DNA of 64,000 nucleotides from assembly GCF_008728515.1 (NCBI RefSeq), contig NC_044989.1:81662147-81726146 (forward strand), written 5' to 3'. The notes beneath the pieces were generated by a model. That model was not told the DNA's origin and did not search any database. It saw only the letters and a list, made by a program, of their open reading frames with translations. A program made the translations under genes and the position numbers. Below, one piece after another: positions 45,832-58,534 of this stretch; position 1 is the first letter of the stretch, and the number at the start of each line of letters is the position of its first letter. Source of the DNA: Papio anubis (taxonomy: Eukaryota; Chordata; Mammalia; Primates; Cercopithecidae).

Positions 45832-47800
45832 TTGTCTCTGTAAATGACATGATTGTATATTTAGAAAACCCCATCATCTCAGCTCCCAATCTCCTAAATC
45901 TGATAAGCAACATCAGCAAAGTCTCAGATACAAAATCAATGTGCAAAAATCACAAGCATTCCTATACACCAGCAAGAGACAAGCAGAGAGCCAAATCATG
46001 AGTGAACTCCCATTTACAATTGCTACAAAGAGAATAAAATACCTAGGAATCCAACTTATAAGGGATCTGAAGGTCCTCTTCAATAAGACCTACAAATCAA
46101 TGCTCAAGGAAATAAGAGAGGACACAAACAAATGGAAAAAAAAATTCCATGCTCATGGATAGGAAGAATCAACATTGTGAAAATGACCATACTGCCCAAA
46201 GTAATTTATAGATTCATGCTATTCCCATCAAGCTACCATTGACTTCCTTTGCAGAATTAGAAAAAAACTACATTTCATATGGAACTAAAAAAGAGCCCCT
46301 ATAGCCAAGACAATCCTAAGCAAAAAGAACAAAGCTGGAGGCATCATCCTGCCTGACTTCAAACTATACTACAAGGCTACAATAACCAAAACAGCATAGT
46401 AATGATATCAAAACAAATATTTAGACCAATGGAACAGAATAGAGACCTCAGAAATAACACCACACATCTACAACCATCTGATCTTCAACAAACCTGACAA
46501 AAACAAGCAATGGGGAAAGGATTTCCTATTTAATAAGTGTAGGGAAACCTGACTAGCCATATGCAGAAAACAGAAACTGGGCCCCTTCCTTATATCTTAA
46601 CAAGCATTAATTCAAGATCAATTAAAGACAAGTATAAAACTCAAAACCATAAAAACCCTAGAAGAACACCTAGGCAGTGCTATTCAGGAGATAGGCATGG
46701 ACAAAGATTTCATGACTCAAACGCCAAAAGCAATTGCAACAAAAGCCAAAATTGACAAATGGATCTAATTAAACTAAAGAGCTTCAGTACAGCAAAAGAA
46801 ACCATTATCAGAGTGAACAGGCAACCTACAAAATGGGAGAAAATTTTTGCAGTCTACTCATCTGACAGAGGACTAATATCCAGTATGTACAAGGAACTTA
46901 AACAAATTTACAAGGAAAAAAAAATAAAATCAAAAAGTGGGTGAAGGATATGAAGAGACACTTCTCAAAAGAAGACATTTATGTGGCCAATAAACATAAG
47001 AAAAAAAGTTCGTTATCACTGGTCATTAGACAAATGCAAATCAAAACCACAGTGAGCTACATCTCATGCCAGTTAGAATGACTGTTATTAAAAAGTCAGG
47101 AAACAACAGATGTTGGCGAGGCTGTGGAGAAATAGGAATGCTTTACACTGTTTAATGGGACTACAAATTAGTTCAACCATTGTGGGAGACAGTGTGGTGA
47201 TTCCTGTAGGATTTAGAACCAGAAATACCATTTGACCCAGAAATCCCATTACTGGGTATATACCCAAAGGATTATAAATCATTCTATAAAGACACATGCA
47301 CACATATGTTTATTGCAGCACTCTTTACAATAGCAAAGACTTGGAACCAACCCAGATGTCCATCAATGATAGACTGGATAAAGAAAATGTGGCACATATA
47401 CACCGCAGAATACCATGCAGCCATCAAAAAGAATGAGATCATGTCCTTTGCAGGGACATGGATGAAGCTAGAAGCCATCATTCTCAGCACACTAACAGAC
47501 GAACAGAAAACCAAACACCACATGTACTCACTCATAGGTAGGAATTGTCCCATTCACAGTTGCTCACTGAACAATGAGAACACATGGACACAGGGAGGGG
47601 AACATCACATACAGGGTCCTGTCGGGTGTGGGATCCAAGGGGAGGGAGAGCATTAGGACAAATACCTAATGCATGCAGGGCTTAAAACCTAGACGATGGA
47701 TTGATAGGTGCAGCAAACCACCATGGCACATGTATACCTATATAACCTGCGCCCTCTGCACATGTATCCCAGAACTTAAAGTAAAATTAGAAAAAATAAA
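45832..47800 (+). mobile_element. Nested L1PA-type L1, main block
   Basis: Runs from 'ttgtctctgtaaatgacatgattgtatat' (ORF2 just after the catalytic region) through the ORF2 C-terminus and 3' UTR ('caaatacctaatgcatgc', 'ccaccatggcacatgtatacc', 'cacatgtatcccagaacttaaag') to an A-rich tail. Broken frames keep 'KRIKYLGIQLIRDLKV' (45941-46162), 'KETIIRVNRQPTKWEK' (46759-46944) and 'AALFTIAKTWNQPRCPS' (47306-47656). Not capable of movement. Confidence 0.95.
47306..47656 (+). pseudogene. L1 ORF2p C-terminal fragment
   Basis: A 116-codon frame with 'FTIAKTWNQPRCPSMIDWIK', 'KMWHIYTAEYHAAIKKNE' and 'FAGTWMKLEAIILS', the standard C-terminal end of ORF2p, followed by out-of-family residues from the 3' UTR. 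A relic of the nested L1. Confidence 0.85.
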
Positions 47801-49012
47801 GAAACTAACATCTCAGTAAAGGTAAATAATACATGGGTAATTATGATAGCTAGTATTGTTGTAACAGTTCATAACTTTACAGTTTTTCTTCTACATGATT
47901 TAAGAGAATGATACATTCGGAAAACCAGTATTATTATAATTTGGATTTATAACTCTAAATTTTGTTTCCTATGAAATTTAAGAGACTAATGCAATTAAAA
48001 GAATGATTACTTTATGTTTGGGGACATAATCTATAAGGGCTATAATTTTGTGACACCAACTGAAATGGGTGGGATGGAGGTGTAAAGGAGCAGAATTTTT
48101 GAATGCTATTGAAGTTTAACTGGTATCAATTCCAATTAGATTATTATAAGTTTAGAATGTTAAATGTAATCCCCATGGTAACCACAAATCCATAAGAATG
48201 CATACAAAAAGGATAAGAAAGGAATTTAATCATTTCACTATAAACCATAATTAAATACAAAATGGTGACAGTAATACAGGAAATGAACAAAAACCAAAAA
48301 CTGTAAGACATGTGAAAAACAAATATCAAAATGACAGAAGTCCCTCCTTATCAGCAATAACTTTAAATGTAATAGATTAAAATCTCCAAACAAAAGATGG
48401 AGATTGAGTCGATGGATAGGAACACATGATCCTCATATATGCTATTCAGAAAAACTTCACTTTAGGTCCAAGGACACAAAAACATGCTTTTATTTCAAGT
48501 TGCGAATGAAAAAGATATTTCATGCAAATAATTACCTAAAGAGAGCAGGGATGCTTATACTAATATCATAAAAAATAAAATCAAAATACAAAAGTTGATA
48601 AGGGACAAAGAAGAGCACTATATATTAAAAGTTTCAATAAAGCAAGGAGGTATAACAATCATAAACATTTACAAACTTAATGATAGACCACAAAAATATA
48701 TGAGGCAAAAACTAATAGACTTAAAAGGAGAACTATATAGTACTACAAATATAAAGTACTATCAATATACAATAGTACAATAATCATTGAATGTTTCAAT
48801 ACTCTCAATAATGGATTAGAATAACCAAGACAGAAAATAGGTAAGAAAGTAAAGGATTTAAACAATGCAATAAACTAATTAGATCAAACAGACATTCTCA
48901 GACCAATCTACACAATAGCAACCATATACATATTCATTTCAAGTATACATGGAACATTTTCCAGGTAAACCATATGTTAGGCCATAAATTAAGTCTCAAT
49001 ATATTTTAAAAA
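47801..49012 (+). mobile_element. Old host L1 resumed: spacer and ORF2 endonuclease region
   Basis: 'taacatctcagtaaaggtaaataatacatgggtaattatgatagctagtattgttgtaac' continues the spacer interrupted by the nested L1. It is followed by 'aatgtaatccccatggtaaccacaaa', 'aataactttaaatgtaatagattaaaatctcc', 'cttcactttaggtccaaggacac', 'gaaaaagatatttcatgcaaata' and 'tggaacattttccaggtaaaccatatgttaggcc', the ORF2 endonuclease-coding region. Interrupted by an Alu. Confidence 0.88.
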
Positions 49013-49282
49013 GCACTTTGGGAGGCCGAGACGGGCGGATCACGAGGTCAGGAGATCGAGACCATCCTGGCTAACCCGGTGAAACCCCGTCTCTACTAAA
49101 AAATACAAAAAAAACTAGCCGGGCGAGGTGGCGGGTGCCTGTAGTCCCAGCTACTCGGGAGGCTGAGGCAGGAGAATGGCGTGGACCCGGGAGGCGGAGC
49201 TTGCAGTGAGCTGAGATCCGGCCACTGCACTCCAGCCTGGGCGACAGAACGAGACTCTGTCTCAAAAAAAAAAAAAAAAAAA
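49013..49282 (+). mobile_element. AluYR-like (Old World monkey) SINE, 5' truncated
   Basis: Begins at 'agcactttgggaggccgagacgggcgg', so about the first 35 bases are missing. It carries 'aaaactagccgggcgaggtggcggg', 'gagaatggcgtggaccc' and 'gctgagatccggccactg', then A20. Low divergence indicates a recent insertion. The old L1 continues after it without visible loss, and no target duplication beyond a few A is evident. Confidence 0.93.
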
Positions 49283-50867
49283 GTGAATATCATTCAAAAT
49301 ATCTTCCCTTATCACAACAGAATTGAGTTTGAAATCACTAATAGAAGTGAAACTGGAAAATTCACAAATCTCTGAAAATATAACAATACACTCTTAACAA
49401 TGAATCAAAACAGAGAACAAAGGGACATAAAAAAATACTTAAAACAAGAATGAAAACAGAAACCCAATATATTAAAATATATGCAGTAAAGACTGCTAAG
49501 GGAGAAATTTACAGCTATAAATGCTTACATTAAAAAATAGAAAGATTTTAAATCAACAGCTTCATCTTTGCAATTTAAGGAACTAGAGAGTAAGAACAAA
49601 CTAAACCCAAAGCCTAGCAGAAACAATGAAAAAATAAAAATTAGAGCAGAACTTAACGAAATAGAGGATAGAAAAAATATAGAAAAAAGCAAGAGAAAGC
49701 AGAAGTTGGTTTCATGAAAAAATGAGTAAAACTGGCAAACATTTAGCTAGATAGACTACAAAAAAAGACTTATATTTGTGTAAGATCAGAAATAAAAGTT
49801 GTGACATTGTTATTGATTCTACAGATCAATTATTATGACAATAATATGAATAATTATATGTCAACAAATTGGATAATCTAGATGAAATGAACAAATTTGT
49901 AGATACACAAAACCTACCAAGAATAAATTATGAAGAAACAGAAAATTTGAATAGATTTATAAGTAGAAAGGAGACTGAGTTAATTTAAAAATCTCCCAAT
50001 AACGTAAAAGCCTGAACCTGATGGCTTCACTGGTAAATTTCTTTGAACATTTATATAATTTAGATCCATTCTTCCCAAACTTTGCCTAAAAACTTGAAGA
50101 GAATTTAATACTTTCTAACTCATCCTATTAGGCCAGTATTATGGTACCAAAGCCAAATAAACCACAGGAAAATAAAACTGCAGACTATTTCCTTATGAAC
50201 ATTGAAACCAAAATACTAAAAAAAAATAGCATACCAAATTCATCAGTGTGTTAAAAAGACTATATGCCATGAGAAAGTGAGATTTATTTCAAGAATACCG
50301 CGATGTTATAATATATGAAAATGCAAAAATTAATAAATCTAATACACCAGATTAACAGAATGAAAGAAAAAATGATCATCTCAATTGATCCAGAAAAAAA
50401 TCTTTTAACAAAATGTAATAGCCTATCATGATAAAAAATCTCAACAAACTAAGCATAGAATGAACTATTACAGCAAACATCACCCTCAATGGTGAAAATC
50501 AGAAAGATTTTCCTCTAATATGAGGAATAAGACTATGATACCTATACTTACCATTTCTGTCTAACATTGTATCAAAAATTGTACTCAGAGAACTTAGGAA
50601 AGAGTAAAAATAGAAGGCATCAAAATGGGAAGGAAGAAGCGAAATGATATTTGCTCACAGATGAAATGATTTCATATGTAGAAAACCTTAAATATTTCAC
50701 ACAAAAAATTATAAGTAATTAATGGATTCAGCAAAGTAGTTGGATGCAAAATCAACATGCAAAAATCAGTTGCATTTCTATAAAGAATGAACAATCTGAA
50801 TAGTGATTATAAAGACAATGTCATTTACAATTGCATGAAAATGAATGAAAGACTCTGGAATTAACTG

Positions 50868-50869
<2 letters not shown>
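49283..50869 (+). mobile_element. Old host L1: ORF2 middle
   Basis: 'gaaaattcacaaatctctgaaaatataacaatacactc', 'ggaactagagagtaagaacaaactaaacccaaag', 'cctgatggcttcactggtaaatttc', 'gatgaaatgatttcatatgtagaaaacc', 'aaatcaacatgcaaaaatcagttgcatttctata' follow ORF2 from the endonuclease to just past the RT active site. Many frameshifts. Confidence 0.88.
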
Positions 50870-50909
<40 letters not shown>

Positions 50910-51185
50910 AGAGAGTCTCGCTCTGTTGCCAGGCTGGAGCGCAGTGGCGTGATCTCCAGTCACTGCAACCGCCGCCTCCCGGATTCAAGTGATTTTCCTG
51001 CCTCAGCCTCCTGAGTAGCTAGGACTACAGGCATGCGCCACTATGGCCAGCTACTTTTTGTATTTTTTGTAGAGACGGGGTTTCACCATGTTGGCCAGGA
51101 TGGTCTCGATCTCTTGACCTCATGATTCACCCGCCTCACCCTCCCAAAATGCTGGGATTATGGGCATGAGCCACCATGCCTGGCC
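50870..51185 (-). mobile_element. AluS/Y-like SINE with a long T tail
   Basis: T39 (50870-50908), then 'gagagagtctcgctctgttgcc' to 'gagccaccatgcctggcc'. The uninterrupted long tail suggests a fairly recent insertion or later expansion. No clear target duplication. Confidence 0.94.
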
Positions 51186-52561
51186 GAAAAAAAAATTTAA
51201 ATAAACAAATGAGAACAAATCCTATGATAGTGAATTAGAATTAATGTTGTTAAGATGTCAGTGCCACCCAAAATGATCTACAGATTTAGTGCAATTTCTC
51301 TCAAAATTCTACTCGGTTTTTTTTTTCTTTGTCACAAATAGAGAACCTTTTCCTACAAGTCTTATGGAAATTCAAGGAACCCCAAATAACCGAAGCAATC
51401 TTAACAACAAAGAACAAAGCTGGAGGATCAAAATGTTGTGGTACTGGAATAAAGATAGCCATTTAGACAAACGAGAGCCTTGAAATAAACCCTCACATAT
51501 ATGGTCAAATAATTTTTTTAGAAGAATGTCAAAATCACTCAAAGAGGGAAGTACAATCTTCTCAACAAATGATGCTGGAATCTCTGCATGAAAAAAATGA
51601 AGTTGGACCCTTACATAACACAATGCACAAAAATTAATGGATCAAAGACTAAGTGTATGACCTAAAGCTATAGAACTGTTTGGAGAAAACATGGGGTAAA
51701 AGCTTCATGACATTGAATTTGTGATGATTTCTTGAATACAACACCAAAGGCATAGGCAACAGCAACAAAAACAAACAAACAAACAAAAAAGAAAAATAGG
51801 ACTCATGAAAATTTTAAAAATATGTACTGCAAAAGAGAATATTAATAGAGTAAAAGGCAACCCACAGAATGAAAGAAAATATTTGTAGATTTTATCTGAT
51901 AAGGAATTAATATTCATGCTGAGAACTTCCAAAAGTTAACAATTAAAAAAATACTTGATTCAAAAATGGACAAAAGACTTCCATAAACATTTCTTCAAAG
52001 AAGATAGACAAATGGCCAAAAAGCACATAAAAAGATTCTCAATATCACTAATTATTAGGGAAATGCAAATCAAAACTACAATGAAATACCACCTCACACC
52101 AACAGATGACTACTACTAAAAAAAAAAAAAAAAAAACCAGAAAATAATAAGTGTTGACAAGAATGTGAAGAAATTGGAACCCTTGAACACTGTTTGTGGG
52201 AAAGTAAAATGGTACAATTGCTGTGGAAAATAGTATGGTGATTCCTTAAAAAAATAAAAAATAGAATTACCATATCATCCAGCAATTTAACTTCTGAGTA
52301 TATCCCCAAAAGTATTGAAAGCGGGGTCTAGAAGAGATATTTTCATATATATGTTCATAGCAGTATCATTCACAATAGCTAAAATGTAGAAGCAACATAA
52401 GTGTCCGTCAATGGATGAATGCATAAGCAGAATGTGGTCTGTCTATACGATGGAATATTATTCAGCCTTAAAAAAGAGGGAAATTTCTGATATATGCTAA
52501 AACATGGATGCACCTTGAACATTATGTTAAATGAAATAAACCAGTTACCAAAACACAAATG
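51186..52561 (+). mobile_element. Old host L1: ORF2 3' part
   Basis: 'gtcagtgccacccaaaatgatctacagatttagtgc', 'aagaacaaagctggaggatcaaaatg', 'gcaaatcaaaactacaatgaaataccacctcacacc', 'gatggaatattattcagccttaaaaaag'. An A18 run at 52119-52136 interrupts it. The DNA transposon inserts near the 3' UTR start. Confidence 0.88.
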
Positions 52562-52981
52562 CAGTTGACCCTTGAGCAACAAAGTGGTTAAAGGCACTGA
52601 CTCCCCACCCCTAACACGCAGTAAAAAATTTATATACAACTTCGACTCTCAAAAAACTTGACTACTAATGGTCTACTTTTGATGGCAAGCTTTACCAATA
52701 ACATAAGCAGTTGATTAACACATATTTTGTATATGTTATATATTGTATGTTTATAGTAAACTAGATAAAACATTAAGAAATTCATAAAAACTATATTTAC
52801 CATTCATTAAGCGAAAGCACATCATTGTCAAGAACTTCAACCTCATTATCTTCACACTGAGTAGGCTGTGATAAGGAAAATTAGGAGGGGTTGGTCCTGC
52901 TGTTTCAGAGGTGGCAGAGGTAGAGAAACCTTAAGTGAACCCTCACAGCTCCAACCCAGGTTGTTCAAAAAGGATCAACTG
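52562..52981. mobile_element. Tigger-group DNA transposon, 420 bases, inside the L1
   Basis: Terminal inverted repeats: 'cagttgacccttgagcaac' (52562-52580) against the complement of 'gttgttcaaaaaggatcaac' plus 'tg' (about 52960-52981). Interior phrases 'taccaataacataagcagttgattaacacatattttgtat' and 'gggttggtcctgctgtttcagaggtggcagagg' match a common non-autonomous Tigger-type element. A TA follows the right end; the left duplicate is changed to TG. No transposase frame. Confidence 0.85.
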
Positions 52982-53195
52982 TACTGTATGATTATCCCTA
53001 TATGAGGTATCTAAAGTAGCCAAACTTACAGAAACAGAGAGCAGAATAGTGGTTGCTGGGGCAGAGGGAAGCAGGAAACGAGAGATTGCTGTTCCACAAG
53101 TATCAAGTTTCAGTTATATGAGATGAGTAGGTGCCAGAGATTTGCTGGACAATGTTTTGCCTTATTAATTAAAAGCACTTAAATAATTTTGTGCT
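52982..53195 (+). mobile_element. Old host L1: 3' UTR end
   Basis: 'actgtatgattatccctatatgaggtatctaaagtagcc', 'gtggttgctggggcagagggaagc', 'tttcagttatatgagatgag' match the 3' UTR of L1M-age copies. The distal end and tail are weakly defined. Confidence 0.8.
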
Positions 53196-53228
53196 TAAAT
53201 ACACAAGTGTATTTCATGCATAGTGTCC

Positions 53229-53564
53229 CATTTATTTATTTCATTTTATTTATTTATTTATTTATGTATTTATTTATTTATTTATTGAGACGGAGTCTTG
53301 CTGTGTTGCCAGACTGGAGTGCAGTGGCATGATCTCGGCTCAGTGCAACCTCCTCTTCCCGGGTTCAGGCTATTCTTCTGCTTCAGCCTCCCTAGTAGCT
53401 GGGCTACAGGCATGCACCACTACACCCAACTAATTTTTGTATTTTTAATAGACACCGGGTTTCACCATGTTGTCCAGGATGTTCTGGATCTCTCCACCTC
53501 ATGATCTGCTGGCCTCAGGCTCCCAAAGTGCTGGGATTACAGGTGTGACCCACCATGCTCGGCC
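53229..53564 (-). mobile_element. Alu with (TTTA)n tail
   Basis: A (TTTA)n microsatellite (about 53231-53285) grown from the A-tail, then 'gagacggagtcttgctgtgttgcc' through 'gtgacccaccatgctcggcc'. AluS/Y-like with several changes. The flanks share 'ccatttatttattt'/'cctttatttattttt'. Confidence 0.93.
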
Positions 53565-53579
53565 CCTTTATTTATTTTT

Positions 53580-55309
53580 AAGTGCAAAATATTGTATTTT
53601 GTACTTAAAAAGTTGTTAAGAGTATATATCTCATATTCAGTGTTCTTATCACAATTTTTAAAAATACATTATATAGACTGTATGTTTGCCTAACTAAACT
53701 GACATTCTCTTTAAAAGGAGTACTATGCAAGAAGGAGAGTCTATAATGCAAATCTGATAGCAGCACTTCAAGGTACTAAAGGGTTGTTATTTGCTAGATT
53801 GCCTCCTCTGAGTATCTATGCTGCATGTATATGTATGATCTGCTCCAAATCTCTTCTGATTTCACCTTAAGAATTAAAAAAAAGAATATGTTTATTTTAT
53901 ATTATTAATTAATTTGTTTAGTATGTCAAATAAAATAGTTATAATAAAAATAGGAATCTGATCGATTTTGTGTCAATCAACATAAAAAAGGGAGCTGATC
54001 GTAATTTAACATTGTGCTGGATTTGGCCAAGGTATAGAATTGCAAAGACTAGAATTTATCTGCTTTACAACTTTGAATGGTATGCATAGAGCCTAATATA
54101 AGTTTTCATAGTGATGAATTATGCAATTCACTTTTCATTCTTTACCTATGTATTTTTTATTACTTTTTTGTCCATCTCTTACAAAATTAATAATAATAAT
54201 CAGCAATATTTTGATAATACATCCTTAAAACTTGAATGCATACTGAGGGATTCATCTATAGTGATACTATAATATAGTGTATTTCTATATGTTTGTGAGT
54301 ATATAAAATAAGAAAATCATTTTGTAATAATGCAGAAAATATACTTCTGCAATGTATAGAAATTTTATTGGAAGCTGTATTCCATTAAGTAATATATTCA
54401 ATTAAGTAATTCAACAATTTAAAATAAGCTAAAAATATTCAGTTCAGAGGAAGCAAATTATCTTATTGTAATGCCTTTAAACCATTAAAATAGATTACAT
54501 TGTATAAACCAGGTTAAAATTTAAATCCAGCATAAAAAAACAAAAAATGAAGTCCTAAAAGGGGATATAGTAAAATCAATATTGCTCTTTTAAAATGAAA
54601 GTGTTCTTTTGGAACAGGCCAGTAAACTATTAAGGTATGAGGACAAAATTTTTCAAGTGTAACTCCTATAAATTTCAAGAGTTAATTACTGATGAATTAC
54701 TAGAATATGGTACTCTTAATTGTGGGATCTTCCCAGCCAATTATTATAGGCCCATAAAGAAAAATATCTCTATATCAATGACTACTGAAATTATATAAAA
54801 GTAAATCATGTCACAGGACAAAACAAATATGTAGCTAAGCTATTTCAATCTGGAAACAATTGCAGAAGGCCAGATAGCCCATTGTCATTCCCATAGACTT
54901 GGCTCTTATTCACTATTCAGGCTACCAGAACCCAATTGCATTTAACCTGATATCAGTAAAAGCAGTTATTTAAATTAAAAGAAAAACAGGTGAATAGCTC
55001 AATTTGAGATTTTTATTTTAAATTGGAGGTTAAAATTTCTAAATTTCAAAACTGACATTCAAGGAATATCAGACTTAGGAACGTTTGAAGTCACAGAAAC
55101 TAATTATCTTCCAGGTACATTATCTCATCCTCCATGGATAAGGACATGCTTTAAATATTTATTTCTATAGTAGTAGTCATTTTTCTCTGTGTCCGTTTCT
55201 AACTACACTTGTAAATAGCTTTTATAGCCAATAAAATTATGAGTTTAACTATAAGTCTTTGGTCATTATTTCTTCATTTATTAAAAGAATAAACGCAGTA
55301 GTGAAAGTT
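53580..55309. other. No recognised feature
   Basis: Very AT-rich sequence with no identified repeat or credible frame. Confidence 0.4.
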
Positions 55310-55580
55310 TAGATGGATGGCCATTATGGCTTAGAATTTTGTACTGGCTATGGGTATGAGCTTTGTGTTCGAGTCCTGTGTTTCCAAATTAGTAATTATA
55401 TGATTCTGAACTAGTCAACTCCCCCATGCTTCACTGTTCTCCCCTGGAAATGGGAATGATGGTGATAATTATGATGCTAACAATCATAATAGCTATGTTA
55501 ATATGTTTATTATGAAGTTATGAAATTATACTTGCAAGCTACTTATCACAGTAATAAAAGGAATAGAATACACTTAACCC
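55310..55580 (+). mobile_element. MIR SINE
   Basis: 'ggctatgggtatgagctttgtgttcgagtcctgtgtttcc...tgattctgaactagtcaactcccccatgcttcactgttctcccctggaaatgggaatgatggtgataa' follows MIR from its tRNA-like 5' part through the core. Confidence 0.72.
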
Positions 55581-57394
55581 CTCCATTAGCTCATGGCAAG
55601 TATTAATAAATTAACAAAACACTTATTGTTGCAGCCTACATTAATGATTATTGGCCCATAGAATGAAACATGCTAGCAGCTCACAGTACTAGTTACTAGA
55701 AAACTTAGGAGATGCACATACTTGAAATAAGTCTATAAACATCTTGCAAGTTTTATATATAGAAAGTGAAAGGATTTGTGGTAGCATAACAGGAGACCAT
55801 TCCATTTATTTCTCAGCATTGATAACTAAAAATTGGGTTGCAATGGATAAGGAGTATAGAATGATAGAGACATTTGTATGAAATATTCCATTTTAATGGA
55901 AAGTTCAGGAGGGACATTTGCTTGAGTATTGTACTTGCACCTCCTAGTCTTTGAGACTGACTTACAGTTACTCTTTGCCATGGGGGACCTCAGAGTCATT
56001 TAATTCAGACCCAAGACCAATTCATAGAAGATAATTGGTTTTGACCTCTGGCCACTATTTCAAAGATGTTTTGTTCAGTTCCCTAGGGAAAAGAAATCTA
56101 CCTTTAGATTTTCACTTCCCAGAATCATAAAATGTCTTCAAAAAATAAGTGAATAAAAGAAAAGAAAGAATCAGATTCTCAAAGACGTGAGATGAACTTT
56201 ATGTATAAATAACCAGATAAACCTCTATATGATTTTAAGTAGATCACCATCTTCTCAATTATCCCTAACATTGTATTTTAGAAAAAAAGAAAGGCTGGGT
56301 CTAGGGAAGGAAAGACACGAAACACTTTTATTCTGCTATAACTGGACCAATATATTTTGAAGGATCTTTGCACACAAACAGATAAAATTAAAGTTGGAGC
56401 CTTAGCCACTTAGCCTCAAGACCACACATAGTAGCGAGTCCTAAGGCACTAGCACAGAACACAGTGTCCCTGGTAAACATACTCACAAGCCACTAGGCTG
56501 GAGCAAAGAGTCTCAGATTCTCTTTAGTTCTAGCGTTTGATGATTTCAGAATTTTTTATTTGAAAAGAATCTTAGAAGCCATCCAAATCCACTTTAAGAC
56601 ATGTATTTTAAATAGAAAGATTGGGATTGGCAATAGCTTTTGACCTAAGTGATCATCATATTCATTGGAAGTTTTTAAATAAAAATATTACATAACACCC
56701 TGGAGAGGTTGTGATCCAGTCCACATAGTTTGAGGAACCAGAACGTGAATGTTTAAAAATATACTAAGGAGTGTAAAAACAAGCAAGATGTAGGGACAAT
56801 AAGTAAATAAATAAATTAATAAATTAATAAATAAATAAATGTGGAAAAAAACTTCCCCCCTTGTCAGCACTAAAATATATGAAAGTATAAATGACTATCT
56901 GCTTGACTCTTCAGAAGACAGTTTTGAAGAACAGAAACTTTTTGAGAAAGTCTTAGAGAAAGCAACTGGGTAGATTTTAAAAAATTGAAAATTTGTTGGC
57001 AGAAAAAGAAAGGAAAAGAGAATATGAAATGTACAGAAAAAAATCAGAACACACCTTCCCATTTTGTAAGCTCAGTTGTTACCATGGCTTGGTGTGGTGA
57101 AACCTACAAGCCTCCAATGATTATTTTTATAAATTATGAGATTTGGTGCCAGAATATACAGAGAAAAATGTTGACTACACTATTTATGTTGTAAGTATAA
57201 ATACTTACTTATTTATAATTAAACAAATAGACAAATAATTAGCCATCTGAGTTTTAGCTCTAAGTTGGGAACAAAAATAGACCCATGAGAAAGTAATTTG
57301 TAAAATGTTAAACAGGCAGTGGATATTTTTACATAATTCACAAAACAGATTGAAATAATATAATTAGGTTAAGCAACACTACATTTAATGCAAT
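55581..57394. other. Unrecognised except a (TAAA)n run
   Basis: (TAAA)n at about 56799-56842. The rest is AT-rich; a 69-codon frame at 56985-57194 has no recognised domain. Confidence 0.4.
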
Positions 57395-57545
57395 TTGATT
57401 TTCATTGTTATACAGTGAGTTTCCCATATGGGAAAGTGAATCTTAGAGTTGTCAAGTCAAAAAACTAATAAATAGTAGAGTTCGAATTTGAGCCTAGGTC
57501 TCTGTTGTTTTGAAGTTCAGGCTTTTAACCTGTTGTACTTCATAA
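57395..57545 (-). mobile_element. MIR SINE
   Basis: 'gaatcttagagttgtcaagtcaaaaaactaataaatagtagagttcgaatttgagcctaggtctctgttgttttgaagttcaggcttttaacc' is the complement of the MIR core and tRNA-like part. Confidence 0.75.
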
Positions 57546-58198
57546 TTTTGTAAGGTTTCCAAAAGTATAAAAGAAATAGAATTTTCCTGCAACTTGATAT
57601 AATTTGCATACACTATAGTTACACTATAGTGTCAAATAACAGAATGTTACAAGCCTGAAAACCACTCAAGAGTCTTCACATCATACATTTACCTCACTAA
57701 AGTACCAACTTTCTGTCCACACAAACGTCAGACACTGGAAAAGGAAAATGTATGTCCTTTTGTATTTTCATGTTCAGTATCTTGGTTTTATATTGTTTGA
57801 TGTGACAATAGTGACTGAAACTACATTCCGGGTATAAGTTTGCAAGTTTTTTAAAACTGACAATTAATCATCCTTTTCTTTAAGAATATTTTTATTTATT
57901 TCCCCTAAATATTGTCTTCATTATACATTAGTCTCTAATAGGTGGCATTATTTATAATCTTTATATTCTATATGAGATCATGCCTATCAAAATCCCTTTC
58001 CTTCCTTTCCCTGTCATTGGGCCCTTCTTTCAGCTAGCATTGATTTCCTAAGACATTACGAATGTTACCTGCATACAATACTACTGTGTCCTGTTAACTA
58101 ATGATCACACTGTATTATATGAGCTTTCAGGATCTTTCTCTCTCTCTTCACTATGAGGTGTATGGTTAATAGATAGACATACATTTCTGGCTCTTTCG
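57546..58198. other. No recognised feature
   Basis: Contains a local repeat, 'acactatag' twice near 57610-57630. No gene. Confidence 0.4.
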
Positions 58199-58207
58199 AT
58201 TTCTGAA

Positions 58208-58517
58208 TTTTTTTTTTTTTTTTTTTTTTTTTTTTGAGGCAGAGTTTCGCTCTTGTTGCACAGGCTGGCATGCAATGGCGCGATCTCAGCTCACCACAAC
58301 CTCAGCCTCCCAGGTTCAAGTGATTCTCCTGACTCAGCCTCCCTAGTAGCTGGGATTACAGGCACGTGCCACCACACCCGGCTAATTTTGTATTTTTAGT
58401 AGAGACGGGGTTTCTCTATGTTGGTCAGGCTGGTCTCAAACTCCCAACCTCAGGTGATCTGCCTGCCTTGGCCTCCCAAAGTGCTGGGATTACAGGCATG
58501 AGCCACTGCACCTGGCC
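58208..58517 (-). mobile_element. AluS-like SINE, full length
   Basis: T28 tail, then 'gaggcagagtttcgctcttgttgcacaggctgg' to 'gagccactgcacctggcc'. The target duplication 'atttctgaattttttt' flanks it (from 58199 and from 58519). Confidence 0.96.
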
Positions 58518-58534
58518 AATTTCTGAATTTTTTT

